Under the pieces are notes generated by a model, which saw only the letters and a program-made list of their open reading frames with translations, was not told the origin of the DNA and made no database searches. The position numbers were made by a program, and so were the translations under genes. DNA of 64,000 nucleotides from Sphingomonadaceae bacterium. GTDB taxonomy: Bacteria > Pseudomonadota > Alphaproteobacteria > Sphingomonadales > Sphingomonadaceae. The stretch is from assembly GCA_024236195.1 (NCBI GenBank), contig JACKKZ010000008.1, forward strand, positions 11,027 to 75,026, written 5' to 3'. Shown in pieces: positions 9,064 through 17,903 of the stretch (its first letter is position 1; every line of letters starts with the position of its first letter).

Positions 9064-10898
9064 CCTTGCGGTTTGCCCTTGTTCTGCTCTTCCAGCCAGT
9101 CGATCAGCGGTGCGAAATACTCGATCAGAGCTTCGCCGCTCATCTTGCGGGTGCCGGTGAAGGCTTCCAGCGCATCAGGCCAGGGGCGGCTCGCGCCCAT
9201 TTCCAGCATCGCGTTGAGGTTCTTGCCGACTTCCTGATTGCCGTAGAAGCTGCAGCGATGCAGCGGGCCCTTCCACCCGGCCTGCTCGCAAGCCGCCTTG
9301 AAGAACTGGAACTGCAGGATGCGGGCAAGGAAATAGCGCGCATAGGGCGTGTTACCGGGAATATGGTATTTCGCACCCGGATCAAAGGCATCTGCAGGGC
9401 GTTCAACCGGCGGGGTAATCCCCTGATACTCGCGCTTCAGCCCCACCCATGCGTCATTATACTGGTCCGGGGTAATCGACCCGTCAAACACGCCCCAGCG
9501 CCATTTATCGACCAGCAGGCCGAAGGGCAGGAAGGCAACCTTGTCCATCGCCTGCCGCAGCAGCAAGCCGGTATCCTTGTCCGCGCCGGGAACATCCGCA
9601 CGGTCTAGCATCCCGATCTGGACGAGATATTCCGGCGTGATCGACAGCGCGATCATGTCGCCAATCGCTTCATGGAAGCCGTCATTCGCACCGTTTAGAT
9701 ACAGGAAGGGCTGGTCCTTATAGGCGCGCTGGTAATAATTGTGGCCCAGCTCGTGATGGATCACGACAAAGTCGTCCGCATTGCGCTTGATGCACATCTT
9801 GATGCGGATATCGTCCTTGTTGTCGATATCCCACGCGCTGGCATGGCAAACCACTTCGCGGTCAGCGGGCTTCACGAACATGGAGCGCTGCCAGAAAGTC
9901 TCCGGCAGAGGATCAAAACCAAGCGAAGAGAAGAAGTTCTCGCCCGCCTTGACCATGTCCTTCTCGTCCAGCCCCTTGGCGGCGATCAGATCGGTCAGGT
10001 CATAACCAATATCACCCGCTCCGGCAGGAGCGACCAGCGGGTAGATATTGCCCCATTCCTGCGCCCACATATTGCCGAGCAGGTCAGCGCGGATCGGGCC
10101 GGTCTTGGGCTGCACTGCATCGCCATATTTCTCGTTGAGCTTCCAGCGGACATAGGTGTGAAGCGCCAGGTAGAGCGGCTTCACTTCCTGCCACAGCCGC
10201 TCCATCTCGCCGGAAAATTCTTCCGGCGGCATGTCGTAGCCGCTGCGCCACATCGCGCCGACATCGGCAAAGCCCAGCTCGCGCGCGCCTTCATTGGCGA
10301 TGGCGACCATGCGGGCATAATCATCCTTCATCGGCGCGCCGACATTGTCGTGCCAGCTGGTCCACATCTCTGCCAGCTCTTCAGGCGTCCGTTCCAGATT
10401 GCCCATTTCCGCTTCAATGTCCGAGCCATTGATGGCTTCACCCTTCAGCGTCCCCTTGCCCTTGCCATATTGCGAGTTCAGGCGGGTGGCGATTTCACTC
10501 AGCTCAGCTGCGGAGCCTTCCGTGGTCGGGGCAGGCAGGACAATGCCATTGCGCAGGATGTTGAGCTTGCGATGCGTGTTGTAATCGAGCCCCTTAACCT
10601 GCGCATATTTGGCCGCTTCGAGCGCATAATTGACGCTCTTTTCCGTGCCGATCGTGCCGTAACGCGCCGCCAGCGCATCGGAATCATCGGTGATATAGGT
10701 GCTGTTGATCCAGAACACCCGACTGGCCTCGACCTGGAAGTCGAACAGATCCTGCTCGACAGCTTCAACCCACTCCTTCGCCCCTTCCGGGGTCATGGCA
10801 GGCGCCGTCTCGGCGGCCCCTTCCTTGTGGTTGTCAGCCAGCGCCGGAGAGGCAAGGCACAGGGCAATGGCGGAGAGCGCAACGGGGGCGAATTTCAT
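9057..10898 (-). CDS. M2 family zinc metallopeptidase (angiotensin-converting-enzyme homologue, peptidyl-dipeptidase)
   Basis: 613 residues with a clear signal peptide (hydrophobic core to about residue 21, cleavage near ALA-DN), so it is periplasmic or exported. The zinc site is HELGH at 382-386 with third ligand Glu410 in HEAIGD; spacing and surroundings match the ACE family. The rest of the helical catalytic domain is complete, including the DKWRWGVFDG and ERPADAFDPGAKYH blocks. Family members remove dipeptides from peptide C-termini. It is first gene of the operon with the retropepsin-like gene and rimK; the role of that pairing is not known. Confidence 0.92.
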   Translation of the reverse strand: MKFAPVALSAIALCLASPALADNHKEGAAETAPAMTPEGAKEWVEAVEQDLFDFQVEASRVFWINSTYITDDSDALAARYGTIGTEKSVNYALEAAKYAQVKGLDYNTHRKLNILRNGIVLPAPTTEGSAAELSEIATRLNSQYGKGKGTLKGEAINGSDIEAEMGNLERTPEELAEMWTSWHDNVGAPMKDDYARMVAIANEGARELGFADVGAMWRSGYDMPPEEFSGEMERLWQEVKPLYLALHTYVRWKLNEKYGDAVQPKTGPIRADLLGNMWAQEWGNIYPLVAPAGAGDIGYDLTDLIAAKGLDEKDMVKAGENFFSSLGFDPLPETFWQRSMFVKPADREVVCHASAWDIDNKDDIRIKMCIKRNADDFVVIHHELGHNYYQRAYKDQPFLYLNGANDGFHEAIGDMIALSITPEYLVQIGMLDRADVPGADKDTGLLLRQAMDKVAFLPFGLLVDKWRWGVFDGSITPDQYNDAWVGLKREYQGITPPVERPADAFDPGAKYHIPGNTPYARYFLARILQFQFFKAACEQAGWKGPLHRCSFYGNQEVGKNLNAMLEMGASRPWPDALEAFTGTRKMSGEALIEYFAPLIDWLEEQNKGKPQGW

Positions 10899-11069
10899 GG
10901 AAGGATGTCCTCAGCGACTGATTGTTTCGATTGCGACCAGTCTGGACCGGCACGGCGGTGGAATCAAGCAGGCTTCATGGCTGCCCGCTATCGGATGCTC
11001 GACATCTTGTTTCTGCTCATGCAAGATACGGTCAACCAACTGAGACCGCCGCTATTTTCGGGGAAATTC

Positions 11070-12401
11070 ATGTCACCGCTTTCAATCCGCCATATTGTCT
11101 GCAGTTTGAGCGCGGTTTCGCTCCTCGCCAGTGCCAATGTGGCATCAGCCGCGAACCAGTCCCAACCATGGCGGTTCCAGACTATTGGCGGCGATTGCAC
11201 TTTGATGGCGAAATTTGACGATGGGACCGGGATCGCCGTTACCGCGAAAACTGACAAGAATACCGATATGGTCACTCTGCGGGCCTTCAATTCTGCCTGG
11301 CCAAAAATCGCGGGACAGCAAGATGGCGCGATTTACCTCTCCTCTGGCGAGGAAATGAAAGCTGCGGTCAGCGTTGGCGTCGCATCCGGAAACCAGATGC
11401 TCTATGGTCTGGGTTACTTGCGAAACAGCAATCTGCTGGAGAAACTTGCCGGTAACACGTCGATAGACATTTTTACCGCTGGCGCCCGACGCGGATCATA
11501 TCCAATGGGCGGTTTCGCCGCACAGCTTCCGCTGTTGACGCGCTGCGCGGGTTGGCCGGACGTCACTGCCAATGTTCCATCACAAACTGTATCACGTGCC
11601 GCACCACCGCCTGCACCCGTGCGACCTGCTCCATTCCCTCGCCCCGCCATTGCCCAACCTGTCGGTGAATGGACACTTGCCCGCGGAAGGGATGGCAAAT
11701 GTGAAATTTCCGCTAGCTATGATGACGGTACCAGCTTTGTGCTTTTCGCCGGACCAACCGGGAACAGCGGCAATAATCTGCTGACTTTCTATCTGGACAA
11801 TGCGCGTTGGAACACACCGAGTGCCGAGCGCGAGTTCAACGGCAATATCCTGTTTTCAAGCGGCGTACGAAGGGACGCACTGGCCGCGCTGAAAAAGACC
11901 GATATCTGGTCTGATGGGTCGGCTCACCGCACTTACAAGCTGGGATATATCGCGGAGAGCACAGATATCGCCATTCTGTTTTCATCCCAATCGTGGCTGG
12001 AATTTTTCGATGGAGGCACATCGCTTGGCAAATACTCACTCGCGGGTTCGTCAGCAGGCATGGCGAAATTGCGGAGTTGCGCCGGATTTGGCACACAAAG
12101 CACGGCAAAATATGAGCAGACCAAGCAGCAGGGGGCGGTCGCAAAGCAAAAGCTTATCGAAATTTTCGACCAGATGATCCTGGCTGATGCTCGTACATGG
12201 ATGTTCAACCGCTATGATCCGGGCAGTGTCTCCAATTTCGAGATAACCCAAAAGGATGCTCGCGGGGATGCTGCCACTATCAGGGTCTATTATACCTATA
12301 ATCGAGGCCGCCGGGGCTATGTCGATGTCTCCATGCTCAACGGCAATCCCAGCTGCATGCGCTTCCATGACAACCCGATTGTCTGCAAGCCGGTCTATTG
12401 A
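11070..12401 (+). CDS. Exported protein with two copies of an unrecognised domain
   Basis: 443 residues. A signal peptide covers roughly residues 1-27 (MSPLSIRHIVCSLSAV..., cleavage near ASA-AN). The mature part holds two related units: residues about 32-165 (PWRFQTIGGDCTLMAKFDDGTG) and about 200-350 (GEWTLARGRDGKCEISASYDDGT). Each starts with a Trp, a Cys before a DDGT turn, and later a SSGxxxxA segment, and each ends in a Leu-x-x-x-C-x-G stretch. A Pro/Ala-rich linker joins them and a C-terminal domain of about 90 residues follows. I do not recognise the family. ATG 11070 has GGGGAA upstream; the frame is open much further 5' only as an antisense shadow. Confidence 0.7.
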   Translation: MSPLSIRHIVCSLSAVSLLASANVASAANQSQPWRFQTIGGDCTLMAKFDDGTGIAVTAKTDKNTDMVTLRAFNSAWPKIAGQQDGAIYLSSGEEMKAAVSVGVASGNQMLYGLGYLRNSNLLEKLAGNTSIDIFTAGARRGSYPMGGFAAQLPLLTRCAGWPDVTANVPSQTVSRAAPPPAPVRPAPFPRPAIAQPVGEWTLARGRDGKCEISASYDDGTSFVLFAGPTGNSGNNLLTFYLDNARWNTPSAEREFNGNILFSSGVRRDALAALKKTDIWSDGSAHRTYKLGYIAESTDIAILFSSQSWLEFFDGGTSLGKYSLAGSSAGMAKLRSCAGFGTQSTAKYEQTKQQGAVAKQKLIEIFDQMILADARTWMFNRYDPGSVSNFEITQKDARGDAATIRVYYTYNRGRRGYVDVSMLNGNPSCMRFHDNPIVCKPVY

Positions 12402-12402
12402 G

Positions 12403-12421
12403 AACGGGCGTCATGCCCGTT
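12403..12421. terminator. Hairpin between convergent genes
   Basis: Perfect 7-bp arms AACGGGC/GCCCGTT around a 5-base loop lie right after the stop at 12401 and run into the last codons of the opposing gene. The T-run is short, so termination in either direction is possible but not certain. Confidence 0.4.
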
Positions 12422-12929
12422 TGCGGGAAAGCCAGTCCGCAATGATGCAGATCACGATCCCGACAAAGCTGATGACCCAGGCGACCTGCTTCACGGGTTG
12501 CAAGGTGGAATGGATCGCCGCGTAGCTGTTGCTCCCCTTACCTGCCAGCAATTCCTTTAGCTGCAGGATTGTCTCGCCAAGGTCGCTCAGCAGGAAGAAC
12601 ACCGCAGCCCAGACGATGACATTGCCCAGAACGCGCACAACGCCCTGCCCGTTGCGGCGGAACCAGAGCCCGCCCAGCCATGCGCCAAAGCTGTAGATCA
12701 CGATAAACACCAGGTCGGTCAGCATCGCCGTGCGCGCCTGCCCAAGCAGCCCGGCTGCCTCCCAATCTGCCTGTATCCGGTTCACCTCTGCCGCAGTGCT
12801 CGCTGCCTGGTGATCGAGTATGCCGCCGGGCACAGCGTCAATCACAAGCGGGACATGGAAACTGTGGGTGATGCCAAAAGCGATCAGCCCGCCAATCCAC
12901 CAGCCGAGGAATGCACGATAGCTTTTCAT
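12411..12929 (-). CDS. Four-helix integral membrane protein of unknown function
   Basis: 172 residues with four hydrophobic segments at about residues 8-32, 70-90, 100-120 and 147-166, and a soluble loop (HQAASTAAEVNRIQADWE) between the first two. The C-terminus is positively charged (LSRKRA), which suggests a cytoplasmic end. No motif of a known family was recognised. Its ATG overlaps the stop of the alpha/beta hydrolase gene upstream (ATGA), so it is translated with that gene and may act with it at the membrane (inference). Confidence 0.75.
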   Translation of the reverse strand: MKSYRAFLGWWIGGLIAFGITHSFHVPLVIDAVPGGILDHQAASTAAEVNRIQADWEAAGLLGQARTAMLTDLVFIVIYSFGAWLGGLWFRRNGQGVVRVLGNVIVWAAVFFLLSDLGETILQLKELLAGKGSNSYAAIHSTLQPVKQVAWVISFVGIVICIIADWLSRKRA

Positions 12930-13678
12930 TGCAGGAAACTCACCAAATGTTCGCCCAATGCGCTTTCCGTTACGGAGCTCATATGCGTCCCGGGGACTTC
13001 CGCGAGACGTGCATCGGGCAAGGCTTCGACAAGGGCATGGGGCGAGCCATTGTCACGATCTTCGCTGCCACACAGCACCAGCGTGGGCATGGTGATCCCG
13101 GCCAGTTGTCCCGGCGTCGTGTCGCCGACTGACTGGAGCAGCAGGCGCGCCGCCACCCGGTCTACCTTTTGCGTTTTCATGAAGCTCTTCGCGAAAAAGG
13201 CCGGATCGCCCATGCGGATTTCATCATAGCGATCAATCGCGTCAATGAAGAAATGCGCGCGCCGTGCCCAACCCGCGAGCCCTTCCAGTCCCATCCCGGA
13301 CAGCACCAACCTGCGCGGAGAAAGGCCAGCGATTACGACCCTTGCCGCAGTGCGCGCTCCGAGCGAGAAACCGACCAGGTCGAATTCATCCAAGCCAAGC
13401 GTAGTGACCAGCGCTTGCACATCACGGACCAGTACATCTTCCGGATAGGCTTCTGGCTCATGCGGCTTGGCGCTCTGCCCATGGGCGCGCAAATCAGGCA
13501 TAAACGCTTCGAATCCTGCTTCCACCAGCTTTGCAGCATGGCCGAACCGGACCCAATTGGTGTGTGCATCGGAAAACAGCCCGTGGAGGAGCAGAACCGG
13601 TCGCCCCGCACCCATGCGATGCACGGCCAGTTCGACACCATCAAACGATGCCAGCATTTCTGTGCGCATGCCGTTCAT
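12926..13678 (-). CDS. Alpha/beta hydrolase
   Basis: 250 residues with the complete alpha/beta-hydrolase outline: oxyanion-hole LLLHGLFSD (29-37), nucleophile elbow GFSLG with Ser105, acid near CGSEDRD (about residue 206), and catalytic His in PGTHMSS near the C-terminus. The substrate is unknown; the family covers esterases, lactonases and C-C hydrolases. Its ATG overlaps the stop of the GFA gene (ATGA), and its stop overlaps the next membrane-protein gene, making a tight three-gene operon. Confidence 0.88.
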   Translation of the reverse strand: MNGMRTEMLASFDGVELAVHRMGAGRPVLLLHGLFSDAHTNWVRFGHAAKLVEAGFEAFMPDLRAHGQSAKPHEPEAYPEDVLVRDVQALVTTLGLDEFDLVGFSLGARTAARVVIAGLSPRRLVLSGMGLEGLAGWARRAHFFIDAIDRYDEIRMGDPAFFAKSFMKTQKVDRVAARLLLQSVGDTTPGQLAGITMPTLVLCGSEDRDNGSPHALVEALPDARLAEVPGTHMSSVTESALGEHLVSFLQ

Positions 13679-14124
13679 TCAGGCACCTTCAGCCCGGCTG
13701 CCTGCCAGCGGCTGACGATGCTCTGCGTTTCGTCGCTGCGCTGGCGTGGCAGGGCGCTGGTGTCGAGCCAAGCCTCATGCAGGCTTTCCGCGCCCGCATG
13801 CAGCTTGGGCTTGAAGCCCGACGGATCGTCAAAACTGCCGAAGGTCAGATCCATATGGTCATGCCCATTGAACATGAACCCCAGCGGTGATCCGCAATGC
13901 GAACAGAAGGGCCGTTTCGCGATCGGGGAGCTGGCATACCAATCCGGCTCGCTGTCCCATTCCACCGCCTTTGCCGGCAGGAAGACAAACGTCGCCGCAA
14001 AGCCCCCGGTTGCCTTTTGGCACATGCGGCAATGGCAGTGATAAGCCTCCGCCTCGCTGACATCAGCGTGATAACGCACCCTTCCGCACTGGCATCCGCC
14101 GGGCTTTGTATCCGTCCCAATCAT
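13675..14124 (-). CDS. GFA (glutathione-dependent formaldehyde-activating enzyme)/CENP-V domain protein
   Basis: 149 residues. The zinc-binding cysteines of the GFA fold are present: CQC at 11-13, the YHCHCRMCQ cluster (Cys30, 32, 35), and FCSHCGSPLG in the middle. Most family members have no proven enzyme activity, so 'formaldehyde-activating' is only the family name. The start at ATG 14124 follows AAGGAGAGC and agrees with the conserved N-terminus; the longer open frame upstream is an artefact. It is first gene of the operon with the alpha/beta hydrolase and membrane protein. A second GFA gene lies at 17884. Confidence 0.85.
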   Translation of the reverse strand: MIGTDTKPGGCQCGRVRYHADVSEAEAYHCHCRMCQKATGGFAATFVFLPAKAVEWDSEPDWYASSPIAKRPFCSHCGSPLGFMFNGHDHMDLTFGSFDDPSGFKPKLHAGAESLHEAWLDTSALPRQRSDETQSIVSRWQAAGLKVPE

Positions 14125-14167
14125 CCGCGCCTGCTCTCCTTGGCAAGAGCCGCAATCATGCGAGAAT

Positions 14168-14698
14168 TCAGCGGAAGATGCAATTTGTCCCGGCCCACAG
14201 GTCTGTAACCGGCGCATCCGCATCATCGCTGGCAAAGAGACCGGAAACAATGGCTTCGCGCTCCCCCATGGTGAATTCCTCACCAATCGTGCTGTCAGCA
14301 AAAGGGGTCGCTGCATCGCCCAGTTCGGCGCGGGTTTCTGACGGCAGATAGGGCGCACCCTTGGCGAACCAGCCGACGAGGGTGCCATCCTGGAAATTGA
14401 GGGTCAGCCCTTCGTAGTTGGAAAACTCCATCGGCCCCGCGCCGCATTCCGGATTGGCATCGCGCGATTGGGGTTCGCCCAGCAAGGGGACCAAAGTCGC
14501 CTCTGCTTCCGCGCGCGGGGTGCCAAAGGCGACCAGCACATCCTCTGCCCCGCCCGTCAACGTGATCCCGTTGGCGCCAAGCTGCGCGCTCGCCTGCGCT
14601 ACGGGTGTGGAACCATCCCCGCTTGCTTCCCCTGCCGGGTCTCCCGCGTCACTACAGGCAGCAAGGGCAAGGGCGGATGCCAGGATGAGCAAGCGCAT
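14168..14698 (-). CDS. Small lipoprotein, function unknown
   Basis: 176 residues. The N-terminus MRLLILASALALAAC ends in a lipobox (LAAC), so the protein is probably lipidated and anchored in the envelope. A low-complexity Gly/Ala/Ser stretch follows, then a compact domain with GITLTGGAEDVLVAFGTPR and a C-terminal Cys (GTNCIFR) that may pair with ECGAG. GGAGGAG precedes ATG 14698. It is divergent from marR, and the palindrome at 14795 may affect both promoters. The family was not recognised. Confidence 0.75.
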   Translation of the reverse strand: MRLLILASALALAACSDAGDPAGEASGDGSTPVAQASAQLGANGITLTGGAEDVLVAFGTPRAEAEATLVPLLGEPQSRDANPECGAGPMEFSNYEGLTLNFQDGTLVGWFAKGAPYLPSETRAELGDAATPFADSTIGEEFTMGEREAIVSGLFASDDADAPVTDLWAGTNCIFR

Positions 14699-14794
14699 GG
14701 GGTATCTCCTCCAAAAGTTCGGAAAAGAGACTAGGGCTGCTGGCCCTGCCTGTCGATGCAAGGTGGAATCTATCCCCCGGACATAGCAATAGCT

Positions 14795-14809
14795 TGCTTA
14801 TTATAAGCA
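14795..14809. promoter_or_regulatory. Palindromic operator candidate for the MarR regulator
   Basis: A perfect inverted repeat, TGCTTAT-T-ATAAGCA, ends 21 bases before the marR ATG, in the 132-base region between the lipoprotein gene and marR. MarR proteins usually bind such AT-rich palindromes of 15-20 bp at their own promoter and repress it until a ligand binds. The site would control the marR-emrA-emrB operon and perhaps the divergent lipoprotein gene. Confidence 0.65.
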
Positions 14810-14830
14810 CCCTTATTATTGGCCCGATCC

Positions 14831-15274
14831 ATGGACAATATCGGATATCTCCTCGCAGATGCTGCGCGCCTGCTGCGCCGCCGCTTTGACCAGCAAGTGC
14901 GCATCCATGGCGTGACCGGCCCGCAGGCACGGCTGCTGCTGATCCTCAACGCCAATGGCGGGCAAACCCAGGCGTTTTACGCAGACCAGATGGAGGTGGA
15001 GCCGATTACGCTGTGCCGCATGGTTGACCGGCTGGAAGAGGCACGGCTGGTTGAGCGTCGGCCCTCCCCCACGGATCGCCGTGCACGGCAGCTGTTGCTG
15101 ACCAGCGAAGGACAATCGCGGATCGCGGAATTGCGCAAGGATGTAGACGTGCTGATCGACGACATGATGCAGGGCCTGAGCCAGCAGGAGCATGAGAGCC
15201 TGATGCACCTGTTGCAGGTAATCCGGGCAAACCTTGGACCGCAAGACACGCACCAGGAGGCGGCCCATGGCTGA
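14831..15274 (+). CDS. MarR family transcriptional regulator
   Basis: 147 residues. It shows a winged-helix layout: recognition region QMEVEPITLCRMVDRLEEARLVERRPSPTDRRARQ (quoted only as landmarks 55-90), the family-typical PTDRRAR wing and LLLTSEGQ, and a C-terminal dimerisation helix. ATG 14831 was chosen over a TTG four codons earlier. It probably represses the emrAB-like efflux operon it heads and senses a small phenolic or drug-like ligand (family knowledge). It overlaps the next gene by eight bases. Confidence 0.9.
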   Translation: MDNIGYLLADAARLLRRRFDQQVRIHGVTGPQARLLLILNANGGQTQAFYADQMEVEPITLCRMVDRLEEARLVERRPSPTDRRARQLLLTSEGQSRIAELRKDVDVLIDDMMQGLSQQEHESLMHLLQVIRANLGPQDTHQEAAHG

Positions 15275-16340
15275 AGCTGATCCGCAGATTACGCCCGAAC
15301 AGGCTGAGACCAATGCGGCTGAAGCCAAACCCCGGCGCAGGCTTGGCCGACTGGCTGTCATGCTGGCTGTGCCCCTGCTGATCCTGATTGGAGGCGTGCT
15401 CTACTGGCAATCGCTGGCCGGCAAGGTCAGCACGGATAATGCCTATGTGAAGCAGACCAAGGTCGCGATCAGTGCCGAGGTTGGCGGGCGGTTAGTCGAC
15501 GTCAAGGTGCAGGAAGGACAGGACGTCAAAGCTGGCGAGTTGTTGTTCCGCATTGATCAGGAACCCTACCAGCTGGAAATCCAGAGCGCGCAGGCCGCCA
15601 TCGCCGGAGCGCAAGCCAATGTCACGGCGCTGGCCAATGATTCCGCCCTGTCGGGTGCCGATATTGCTGCTGCCCGCGAAGACATTGCCTTCACCCGCGC
15701 CACTTTGCAGCGGCAGGAAGCGCTGTGGGCGCGTGGGTTCACGACCAAGGCTGATCTCGACGCGGCGCGCCATGGTGTGAATGAAGCGGAAGAAAGGCTG
15801 CGCGCGGCGGAGGCCCGCCAACGTGAAGCCCGCGCCCGGCTGGCGACCGGCCCGGCCGTGCCCGGCCAGAACCCGCAAGTCGCCGCCGCCCGGGCGAAGC
15901 TTGCCAGTGCGCAGCTCAATCTCGCCCGAACGGAAGTGCGCGCCCCGGTTTCCGGACGGGTCGCGGAGGCAGACCGCATGCACCCCGGCCAGCAAGTCAT
16001 CCCCGGCCTGCCCATGCTGACATTGGTTGAGAGCGGCCGCAGCTATGTTGAGGCCAATTTCAAGGAAACCGACCTCGCCAATATGCGGGTCGGCCAGCGG
16101 GCGGAACTTAGCTTCGATGCCTATCCGGGGGTTACCCTTAAGGGCCGCGTAGACTCGATCGGGGCCGGCACCGGATCGGAATTCTCAGTCCTCCCGGCAC
16201 AGAACGCTACCGGCAACTGGGTGAAGGTTACTCAACGCGTCCCGGTGCGGATCGCGCTCGATGAAGAAAGCCCGCGTCCTTTGATTGCCGGGCTTTCCAC
16301 CCATGTAACGGTGTTCACCAACGAGGACGAGAAGCGCTAG
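15267..16340 (+). CDS. emrA: HlyD/EmrA family membrane-fusion (periplasmic adaptor) protein
   Basis: 357 residues. A single membrane anchor (about residues 28-52) after a charged cytoplasmic tail is followed by the lipoyl half-motif STDNAYVKQTKVAISAEV, a long coiled-coil hairpin (about 105-200), the second lipoyl half RAPVSGRVAEADRMHPGQ and a beta-barrel with YVEANFKETDLANM. This is the standard EmrA layout. It connects the inner-membrane pump EmrB with an outer-membrane channel. ATG 15267 has AGGAGG 7 bases upstream and overlaps marR. No TolC gene is nearby. Confidence 0.9.
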   Translation: MAEADPQITPEQAETNAAEAKPRRRLGRLAVMLAVPLLILIGGVLYWQSLAGKVSTDNAYVKQTKVAISAEVGGRLVDVKVQEGQDVKAGELLFRIDQEPYQLEIQSAQAAIAGAQANVTALANDSALSGADIAAAREDIAFTRATLQRQEALWARGFTTKADLDAARHGVNEAEERLRAAEARQREARARLATGPAVPGQNPQVAAARAKLASAQLNLARTEVRAPVSGRVAEADRMHPGQQVIPGLPMLTLVESGRSYVEANFKETDLANMRVGQRAELSFDAYPGVTLKGRVDSIGAGTGSEFSVLPAQNATGNWVKVTQRVPVRIALDEESPRPLIAGLSTHVTVFTNEDEKR

Positions 16341-16343
16341 GCG

Positions 16344-17903
16344 ATGGCCAGTGCTGCCGCACAACCGGGCAAGCCCCCTCCGGCGGGCGCAGTCGCCCCG
16401 CCATTAGCGGACGAGCCACTGCTGCCCGTCGCCAATCACGCATTATTGCTGGTTGGCATTATGTTGGCGTCGCTGATCCAGATTCTTGATACGACCATTG
16501 CCAATGTTGCCTTGCCGCATATGCAGTCGGCGCTGGGGGCGACACCTGAATCGGTGACCTGGGTGTTGACCAGCTATATCGTTGCCTCTGCGGTCGCCAT
16601 GCCGATTACCGGCTGGCTGGCGGACCATATTGGCGCACGGCGATTGTTCATTCTTTCAACCGCCGGTTTCGTGGTCACGTCGATGGCTTGCGGCCTTGCG
16701 CAGAACCTCGAAGAGATGGTGCTGTTCCGCACGGCGCAGGGTATCACCGGGGCATTTATAGGCCCGCTATCGCAAAGCTTCATGCTGGATACGTCACGCC
16801 CCAGCAAACACCCGCAAATGATGGCGCTGTGGGGCATGGGCGTAATGATTGGCCCGATCATGGGTCCTGTGCTTGGCGGATGGCTGACGGAGAATTTCAG
16901 CTGGCGATGGGTCTTTTTCGTCAATTTGCCACTGGGAGCAATTTCGCTGGCGATCATGCTGGCCGCCCTGCCCAAACGCCCGGCTGAAAAGCGCAAATTC
17001 GACATGTCCGGCTTCCTGATAGTCGGGCTGGCGCTGGCGTCGTTGCAATTGCTGCTCGACCGGGGGATGCAGATCGACTGGTTCGCATCCGGGGAAGCAT
17101 GGATCTATGCCGGGATCATCCTGTCGTGCCTGTGGATGGGCGCGGTCCATTTCAGCACCACGAAGAATTCGCTGTTCGACCCACATTTGTTTGCGGACCG
17201 CAATTTTGTCATTTCCTGCGGTTTTATCCTGATCGTTGGTTGCGTGATGTATGCCAATATGGCGCTGTTTGCCCCCATGATGCAGAACCTGCTTGGCTAT
17301 AGCGTGATCGAAACCGGCTGGTTGATGATGCCACGCGGAATTGGTGTGATGATCAGTATGCAGCTCGCCGGGCTGTTGATGCGACGCGGCGTGGATGCGC
17401 GAATTCTCGTCGCATTCGGGTTTGTGCTGACTATTGCTTCGCTATGGGAAATGACCAGCTGGTCACTGGATGTGGACAGCAGCCACATTGTCTGGACCGG
17501 CATAGTTCAGGGCCTGGGGATCGGGCTGATTTTCATGCCGCTCAACTCCGTCGCCTTCATTACATTGCCCCCGCGGCTGCGCACTGACGGGTCGAGCCTG
17601 CTCAGCCTGATGCGCTCTCTCGGCGGCTCAGTCGGCATATCCGTAGCCACGGTCAATTTTGCCCACAGCCTGCAGACCAGCCATTCGGACCTTACGGGCC
17701 ATGTCACCAACGCCACCACCAGTTCCATCGACTTTTCTGCCGTGGACCGTTTCCAGGGTATTGGCGATGTGGTGATGGTCACACTGGACGGCATGATCAA
17801 CCGGCAGGCCGCGATGATCGCCTATCTCAACGACTTCTACCTGATGATGTGGATGAGCATCGCAGCACTGCCGCTGCTGTTTTTCATGAAGACGAAGCGC
17901 TGA
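16344..17903 (+). CDS. emrB: DHA2 family (EmrB/QacA) MFS multidrug transporter
   Basis: 519 residues with 14 predicted membrane spans, as expected for the 14-TMS DHA2 family. Family marks are LDTTIANVALPHM in the first span, the GWLADHIGARR loop motif A, the GPVLGGWLTENFSWRWVF motif C/N-terminal block and a Pro-rich cytoplasmic N-terminus. It exports drugs or hydrophobic acids by proton antiport with EmrA, which ends four bases upstream. Its 3' end overlaps the convergent GFA gene by 20 bases. Confidence 0.92.
   Translation: MASAAAQPGKPPPAGAVAPPLADEPLLPVANHALLLVGIMLASLIQILDTTIANVALPHMQSALGATPESVTWVLTSYIVASAVAMPITGWLADHIGARRLFILSTAGFVVTSMACGLAQNLEEMVLFRTAQGITGAFIGPLSQSFMLDTSRPSKHPQMMALWGMGVMIGPIMGPVLGGWLTENFSWRWVFFVNLPLGAISLAIMLAALPKRPAEKRKFDMSGFLIVGLALASLQLLLDRGMQIDWFASGEAWIYAGIILSCLWMGAVHFSTTKNSLFDPHLFADRNFVISCGFILIVGCVMYANMALFAPMMQNLLGYSVIETGWLMMPRGIGVMISMQLAGLLMRRGVDARILVAFGFVLTIASLWEMTSWSLDVDSSHIVWTGIVQGLGIGLIFMPLNSVAFITLPPRLRTDGSSLLSLMRSLGGSVGISVATVNFAHSLQTSHSDLTGHVTNATTSSIDFSAVDRFQGIGDVVMVTLDGMINRQAAMIAYLNDFYLMMWMSIAALPLLFFMKTKR

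Noticed and set aside
9741..12401. An 886-residue plus-strand open frame
   Set aside because: Its first 1.3 kb is the antisense shadow of the M2 peptidase; only the part from ATG 11070 has a signal peptide and internal domain structure.
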